This document shows positions 30,054 to 34,253 of a DNA stretch of 34,253 bases, piece after piece; within the stretch, counting starts at the first letter, position 1; the number at the start of each line of letters is the position of its first letter. A program made the position numbers and the translations under genes. A model generated the notes under the pieces. It made no database searches, was not told the DNA's origin, and saw only the letters and a list, made by a program, of their open reading frames with translations. Source of the stretch: Bacillus mobilis (lineage in GTDB: Bacteria > Bacillota > Bacilli > Bacillales > Bacillaceae_G); assembly GCF_001884045.1 (NCBI RefSeq), contig NZ_MACF01000131.1, positions 1 through 34,253 on the forward strand. Reading direction: 5' to 3'.

Positions 30054-30224
30054 ATGTATACGAATTTTTCGATTTTTGGCTTACTAATTTCAATGCTTCC
30101 GTTGTTCCTTATTATTCTTGCACTTAGATGGGTACGTTTCATCTATCAAAATTCAGAGAAACAAGTGGAGCAAAATGAGAAAATTATTGAGCTGTTGACA
30201 GAGATAAAAGAAAAAGATAAATAA
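30054..30224 (+). CDS. Small membrane protein (DUF4083-like)
   Basis: 56 residues from ATG 30054 (GAGGTG at 6 nt); ATG 30048 and ATG 30021 are in frame. One membrane helix, IFGLLISMLPLFLIILALRW, then a charged helix ending QNEKIIELLTEIKEKDK. The helix-plus-coiled-coil layout matches the small DUF4083-type proteins found in the B. cereus group. Monocistronic, with its own terminator. Function unknown. Confidence 0.7.
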   Translation: MYTNFSIFGLLISMLPLFLIILALRWVRFIYQNSEKQVEQNEKIIELLTEIKEKDK

Positions 30225-30263
30225 CATGTATTCGTTTGAAATTTGTTTCTGGTAAGTAAAAAA

Positions 30264-30286
30264 GGCACTTATAAAGTGCCTTTTTA
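30264..30286 (+). terminator. Terminator of the small membrane protein gene
   Basis: GGCACTT-ATA-AAGTGCC followed by five T, with A-rich upstream arm. Confidence 0.88.
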
Positions 30287-30493
30287 TTATTTTTAAAAAT
30301 TTTAAATATGTAACATTCATTTGTCAATAGCAGCATGAGAACAAACAATTGTAATGTTGCTTATTGCTTTGAAACTTTCTCAACAATTCGACAAGATAAT
30401 ACAAAAAAACCACCTATTCTCTTTTTTTCACTATAAGTACAATGAAACAGTAAGATTGCTTCATGTAGAAATTTATATATGGTGGTGGGGAGA

Positions 30494-32650
30494 ATGAAAC
30501 GAAAGATGGTAGGGAAATGGTTTAGTTTTTTAAGTGCTCTTATTATTTTATTAGGAATTGCAATGCCGCAAGTAAAGGCAGAAGTAATGAACAGAGAAAC
30601 ATATAAAATGGATTGGAGTTATAGTAATTCGAAACATCGTGAAATAAAAACAGAAATAATTAAAACGGCTTCGGGTAGTATTGCGTATTGTTTAACGCCT
30701 GATTTGCGTTCTCCAAATGGAGATGATTTGCCTGAAATGGGGAAAACATCTGATGACGTATATCGTGTTTTATTAAATGGATATCCTCAAAAAAGCCCAT
30801 CTGAATTAGGGGTAGCGACAGTAGAAGAAGCGCATTATGCTACACAATTAGCGGTATGGATTGCAGCAAATGAATTAACAGTAGAAGATTTAGTTGCAAA
30901 AAATGAACGAGTACATAATCTTATGAAGCGTTTAGTAGAGGCTTCAAAAAAAGAAACTGGATCACAAGATTTATTTTTTAAAGTTAATCCTGTAGATCCA
31001 CAAACTGCTACACAAAAAGGTGATTATTTAGAAACAGGATTTTATGCAGTGCAAACAAATGCGGTTTCTGGCTCTTATACAATTCTTCCTGAAAACGCTC
31101 CTAAAGGGGTTCGAATTGTAAATGAAAATGGAGAAGAGAAAAGTACATTATCAATTAATGGAAAATTCAAGATTTTAATCCCGAAAGATACGAGTAGTGG
31201 TAATTTTAAAATGAAAGTGAAGTCTACTTTAACAAATTTACAAGCAATAGCTTTTAAAGGCTCGGAAAAAGTTCAAAATACAACAGTATTGTTACAAAGA
31301 AATAGTGAGAAAATCAGTACAGATTTAGTTGTAAATTGGGAATCAGTAGGCTCTTTAAAGATTATGAAATTAGGAGAAAAAAAGGAATTATTAAAAGGGG
31401 CTGTGTTTGAAGTTTCTAATGAAAACTTTAAACAAAATGTTACTACTAATGATAAAGGGATTGCGGAGCTAGGGAATCTTTCAATCGGTATATATAGCGT
31501 CAAAGAAATTCAAGCGCCAGCTGGATATGTGGTAGACGGAAGTGTTAAAAAAATTGAAGTGAAAACTGGTGAAACTGCTCTATTAGAGTGGAAAAATGAA
31601 AATATAAAAGGTGAATTAGAAATAACGAAAGTAGATATAGCGGATGGAAATACGAAACTGCCAAATGCAGAGTTTACAATCTACAACGAACAAGGGAAAG
31701 AAGTAGTAAAAGGGAAAACGGATGAAAAAGGTGTAGCGAAATTTAAACTACCATACGGAAAGTACACGTATAAAGAAACAATAGCACCGAATGGCTATGT
31801 AATAAATGAAGAGACATTTGCATTTGAAATAAAAGAGAATGGAGAAATTATTAAGCATATCGTTCAAGATAAGAAGGTAGAAGGTGAGTTAGAAATAACG
31901 AAAGTAGATGTAGCGGATGGGAATGTGAAACTGCCGAACGCAGAATTTACAATCTACAACGAACAAGGGAAAGAAGTAGTAAAAGGGAAAACAGATGAAA
32001 AAGGTGTAGCGAAATTTAAACTACCATACGGAAAGTACACGTATAAAGAAACAATAGCGCCGAATGGCTATGTAATAAATGAAGAGACGTTCTCATTTGA
32101 AATAAAAGAGAATGGAGAAATTATTAAACATATCGTTCAAGATAAGAAGGTAGAAGGTGAGTTAGAAATAACGAAAGTAGATATAGCGGATGGGAATACG
32201 AAACTGCCAAATGCAGAATTTACTATCTACAACGAACAAGGAAAAGAAGTAGTAAAAGGAAAAACAAATGAGCAAGGTATAGCGAAATTCAAATTACCAT
32301 ACGGAAAGTACACGTATAAAGAAACAATAGCACCAAATGGATATGTAATAAATGAAGAGACATTTGCATTTGAAATAAAAGAGGATGGAGAAATTATTAA
32401 ACATATTGTGAAAAATAAGAAAGAAGAAAAGGCATCGCTTCCTTCTAAGCCAAATAAGCCAACACCGAATGGAGAAGTGAAACCTTCCACTGATGTGAAG
32501 CCAATGCCACAACCTAATACTCATAATGAAGTGCGTTTACCAGCTACTGGCGGTGTCGGCAATGAATTTACCGCTTTATTCGTTTTAGGAATTGGTTTTA
32601 TTATTGCGGGTGCTTATGTGTTAAGGATGAAAAATAGAAAAGAAATGTAG
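30494..32650 (+). CDS. Sortase-anchored surface adhesin with thioester domain and Cna_B repeats
   Basis: 718 residues from ATG 30494 (GGTGGGGAG upstream). Signal peptide MKRKMVGKWFSFLSALIILL, cleaved near VKAE (about 29). Thioester (TQXA) domain, residues 35-185: Cys66 in SIAYCLTPD and Gln118 in ATQLAVW, the pair that forms an internal Cys-Gln thioester for covalent attachment to host or surface amines. Then come a linker domain, one divergent Cna_B domain (about 285-372), and three near-identical 91-residue Cna_B domains (373-645) with KETIAPNGY, which probably carry Lys-Asn isopeptide bonds. A Pro-rich stalk, the sorting signal LPATG (682-686), a membrane helix and the tail RMKNRKEM end the protein. 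No sortase or pilin genes adjoin, so it is a housekeeping-sortase substrate. Confidence 0.93.
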   Translation: MKRKMVGKWFSFLSALIILLGIAMPQVKAEVMNRETYKMDWSYSNSKHREIKTEIIKTASGSIAYCLTPDLRSPNGDDLPEMGKTSDDVYRVLLNGYPQKSPSELGVATVEEAHYATQLAVWIAANELTVEDLVAKNERVHNLMKRLVEASKKETGSQDLFFKVNPVDPQTATQKGDYLETGFYAVQTNAVSGSYTILPENAPKGVRIVNENGEEKSTLSINGKFKILIPKDTSSGNFKMKVKSTLTNLQAIAFKGSEKVQNTTVLLQRNSEKISTDLVVNWESVGSLKIMKLGEKKELLKGAVFEVSNENFKQNVTTNDKGIAELGNLSIGIYSVKEIQAPAGYVVDGSVKKIEVKTGETALLEWKNENIKGELEITKVDIADGNTKLPNAEFTIYNEQGKEVVKGKTDEKGVAKFKLPYGKYTYKETIAPNGYVINEETFAFEIKENGEIIKHIVQDKKVEGELEITKVDVADGNVKLPNAEFTIYNEQGKEVVKGKTDEKGVAKFKLPYGKYTYKETIAPNGYVINEETFSFEIKENGEIIKHIVQDKKVEGELEITKVDIADGNTKLPNAEFTIYNEQGKEVVKGKTNEQGIAKFKLPYGKYTYKETIAPNGYVINEETFAFEIKEDGEIIKHIVKNKKEEKASLPSKPNKPTPNGEVKPSTDVKPMPQPNTHNEVRLPATGGVGNEFTALFVLGIGFIIAGAYVLRMKNRKEM
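31610..32428 (+). repeat. Three tandem 273-bp repeats in the adhesin gene
   Basis: Units start at 31610, 31883 and 32156, exactly 273 bp (91 codons) apart, each beginning GGTGARTTAGAAATAACGAA. Nucleotide sequence is almost the same, which points to recent duplication or gene conversion. Confidence 0.92.
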
Positions 32651-32651
32651 A

Positions 32652-32682
32652 AAAAAACGCCTTGTAATAGAGGCGTTTTTTT
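32652..32682. terminator. Terminator between adhesin and TrmB-family genes
   Basis: AAAAAACGCCT and AGGCGTTTTTT flanking TGTAATAG; works in both directions. Confidence 0.88.
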
Positions 32683-33439
32683 AGTATCTCAATTTCCTCA
32701 ACAAACTCTTAATTTCTTCATCTTGCATAAAGAGATCATGGTGTTTCTGGGTAATCTTTGCAAGTGCAACGTCGTGATAGAAAAATTCTATGAAGAACTT
32801 CACGAAAGGTTGTGACATTGTTTTCATTGCTTGCCATGATTGTTGCTCTACACCAGCAAATAAAATTTCGCGGTCGTCAACGACGAGTAGTAAATAGCGC
32901 TCTAATGCGTTAGGTTCTTCAGCTGGAATTAGAAAATGCATGTTTTCTAAATTGGTTTCTACTTTTCCAACTATAAGAGACTCGATGTGGACGCCTTGTT
33001 TTGCTTTTTCTTCTAGTATAGGAAGGTATTCAGAAAGAGTATCATTCCAAGCTGAAATAAGAATGGATTTTTTTGCACCTTCGATGAGTTCTTTACTTTG
33101 AACTCGAATAGAAGATTGCATTTTTAAGCTCCACACACGATCATCTGTAAATGATTTTTTGGATATATTCGTTTCCAAGTCTTTAATATTTGATTGAAAT
33201 TCAGTCGTTAATTTTTCAATTGCTAGCTTGAGTGGTAATGCTGTATATAACTTTTTCTTTTCTGAAACAGAATCCATTACCATCCCTTTATCGATCAGGC
33301 GTGCTAGCACTTCGTATATTTTTGCTTTTGGAACACCAGAGTGCTTCACAATCGTTGTAGCATCTAGTGGTTCGTTACTTGATACGACAACTTCATAAGC
33401 TTGGCTTTCATATTGTGAGAAACCGAATTTTTGTAACAT
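32681..33439 (-). CDS. TrmB family transcriptional regulator
   Basis: 252 residues. The N-terminal winged helix (about 1-75) is TrmB-like: LQKFGFSQYESQAYEVVVSS, then ATTIVKHSGVPKAKIYEVLARL and KGMVMDSVSEKKKLYTALPL. A coiled-coil linker (about 75-100) follows, then a C-terminal domain (100-235) with SILISAWNDTLSEYLPILEE, GVHIESLIVGK and LLLVVDDREILFAG, resembling the PLD-like/TrmB effector domain. Many TrmB-type regulators sense sugars; the effector here is unknown. GGAGGG precedes the ATG at 33439. Monocistronic. The target is not evident; it may be an unlinked operon. Confidence 0.9.
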   Translation of the reverse strand: MLQKFGFSQYESQAYEVVVSSNEPLDATTIVKHSGVPKAKIYEVLARLIDKGMVMDSVSEKKKLYTALPLKLAIEKLTTEFQSNIKDLETNISKKSFTDDRVWSLKMQSSIRVQSKELIEGAKKSILISAWNDTLSEYLPILEEKAKQGVHIESLIVGKVETNLENMHFLIPAEEPNALERYLLLVVDDREILFAGVEQQSWQAMKTMSQPFVKFFIEFFYHDVALAKITQKHHDLFMQDEEIKSLLRKLRY

Positions 33440-33675
33440 AGTTCCCTCCGAACAAATGAGATTATATAGCTTAAGGATAATGAACTATTTGTTTTTGCAC
33501 AAGTGGTAGTAGGTTTTCTACTTAAATTGAGATGAGAATTAATTTCAATTTTTTAATTTTATCCATTATACTTAATATAGTGATTAATATGATTACAATA
33601 CAACGAGAAGGGTAACTAACTGTTACGATTTATTTAACCAATTATAATGAAAGTTAATTAAATATATCAGTAAGC

Positions 33676-34060
33676 CCTGCTAGTCAAGTGATTGGCTAGT
33701 AGTGAGGGTTAACTGCGGGCAATCCCTAAAGCTGATTGAACTACAACGTGGCTAGAAATGGCGAGCGTGAATGTCGCGAAAGCAGAAAAAATCAATCAGA
33801 TCGTGCAAGGTTAAATCCTAAACACTAGAACAATGGGTCTTCCGCCTCGAATCATCTAAGTCAAAATGGATAAGATGAACGTTCAACGACTATCTCGTAT
33901 AACTGACGAGAGTACATCACAAGCCTATGGTGGTGGAAAAATCCTCTATCTCTAAGGAGATAAACATATAGTCTGCGCTCATGTGAAAACAGGAGAAGTT
34001 CATAAGAGAACTGGCTAAGGAATTGCGCCCCTAGTTGAACAAGATACATTTAATTAAATC
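33676..34060 (+). ncRNA. Group I intron ribozyme (5' part of the IStron)
   Basis: Readable core: P2 hairpin CTAGTCAA-GTGA-TTGGCTAG (33680-33699), P/Q region ACTGCGGGC (33712-33720) followed by AATCCC, and P7 formed by GACTAT (33888-33893) and ATAGTC (33968-33973), with conserved contexts TTCAACGACTAT and ACATATAGTC. Between them are hairpins CTCGT/ACGAG (33895-33911) and ATCTC-TAAG-GAGAT (33947-33962, P8-like). A P9-type AGTTC/GAACT hairpin follows (33997-34012). The extra P7.1-type hairpins suggest subgroup IA. It should excise the whole element from RNA when the 3' end is present. Confidence 0.85.
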
Positions 34061-34125
34061 TATCAAACTTCATTGAAAATATCGAACGTACGTGCTATGT
34101 TGGATTCAATGAGGTGAGAATAATA

Positions 34126-34253
34126 ATGAAATTTTCACGAGTTAGTCAAGTATCAGAATTAACAGGTTTGCACCCGAGTAGTCTAAGGAGAATGCTGGTG
34201 GAACACGCTACGATTCAGAAGAACAAATCTTTCATTAAAAGAGTTACATTCTG
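34126..34253 (+). pseudogene. Decayed IS607-type serine recombinase tnpA (5' end, continues past window)
   Basis: ATG 34126 follows GAGGTGAG. It reads MKFSRVSQVSELTGLHPSSL, the MerR-like DNA-binding start of IS607 TnpA, but after LRRM the frame turns to unrelated residues. In another frame the DNA encodes NAGGTRYDSEEQIFH, the expected next motif (family: AGG-x-R-Y-x-x-E-Q), then a stop. About 13-14 codons between LRR and AGG are missing, with a frame change. So the copy is probably inactive, unless the window holds a sequencing error. Confidence 0.7.

Larger units (their letters stand above)
33660..34253 (+). mobile_element. Left part of an IStron (BcISt1-like: group I intron fused to an IS607-type element)
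   Basis: A group I intron core (33676-34060) is followed by the start of a tnpA of IS607 type at 34126. That architecture is the definition of an IStron, known from C. difficile (CdISt1) and B. cereus (BcISt1). The left boundary is uncertain (33600-33676), and the right half lies beyond the window. Confidence 0.75.

Noticed and set aside
33528-33550. Possible Fur box near TGAGATGAGAATTAATTTCA
   Set aside because: Only about 13 of 21 positions match and the two halves are not symmetric; such matches are common in AT-rich DNA.
33612-33626. GTAAC-TAACT-GTTAC hairpin as the IStron left end
   Set aside because: The group I core starts later (P2 near 33676) and nothing ties this small hairpin to the element; the boundary is left open.

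Overview
The window looks like a stretch of Bacillus cereus group chromosome (B. cereus, thuringiensis or anthracis). It is AT-rich, uses strong AGGAGG-type ribosome binding sites with frequent TTG/GTG starts, and encodes proteins typical of that group: a KhtTU potassium/proton antiporter, an M4 neutral protease, paired chemoreceptors, an LPXTG adhesin with thioester and Cna_B domains, and a BcISt1-like IStron. This assignment comes from recognising protein families; no search was run.

Layout. 1-3.5 kb: an Na+/alanine symporter (minus strand, cut by the window edge) and a three-gene kht operon that starts with a 57-residue ORF read from TTG. 3.6-7.2 kb: a small zincin-like protein, a MarR regulator with an operator over its own promoter, a pirin and a secreted thermolysin-family protease. 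7.2-11.3 kb (minus): a MIP18-family Fe-S assembly factor behind a Fur-like box, and two tandem paralogous chemoreceptors. 11.4-11.7 kb: a Fur-box promoter that reads into a terminator without a convincing ORF, a candidate iron-regulated small RNA. 11.7-17.2 kb (minus): a methyltransferase, an EamA transporter behind an attenuator-like leader, a two-component system, an L,D-transpeptidase and a hypothetical gene. 17.6-21.5 kb: a DedA protein, then a divergent module (membrane protein <-> XRE regulator, membrane protein, M50 protease) around a large palindrome. 21.5-24.2 kb: a cluster of about 20-bp repeats, small membrane proteins, a GNAT acetyltransferase and a YitT protein. 24.4-26.6 kb: yidC2 preceded by a MifM-like ORF and a stem that occludes the Shine-Dalgarno sequence, then a secreted 49-residue repeat protein. 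27-30.2 kb: a T-box-controlled amino acid permease (specifier best read as ACC, threonine) and an MFS transporter with an 18-bp-arm palindrome at its promoter. 30.5-33.4 kb: a sortase-anchored adhesin and a TrmB-family regulator. 33.7-34.25 kb: the left end of an IStron with a readable group I intron core and a decayed IS607-type tnpA.

The most interesting signals are regulatory: the MifM/YidC2-type nascent-chain sensor, the Fur-controlled RNA candidate, the unclassified attenuator before the EamA gene, the XRE/M50 module with its shared operator, and OmpR-type 11-bp repeats upstream of the L,D-transpeptidase operon next to a response regulator. Much of the rest is ordinary chromosomal housekeeping and envelope biology.
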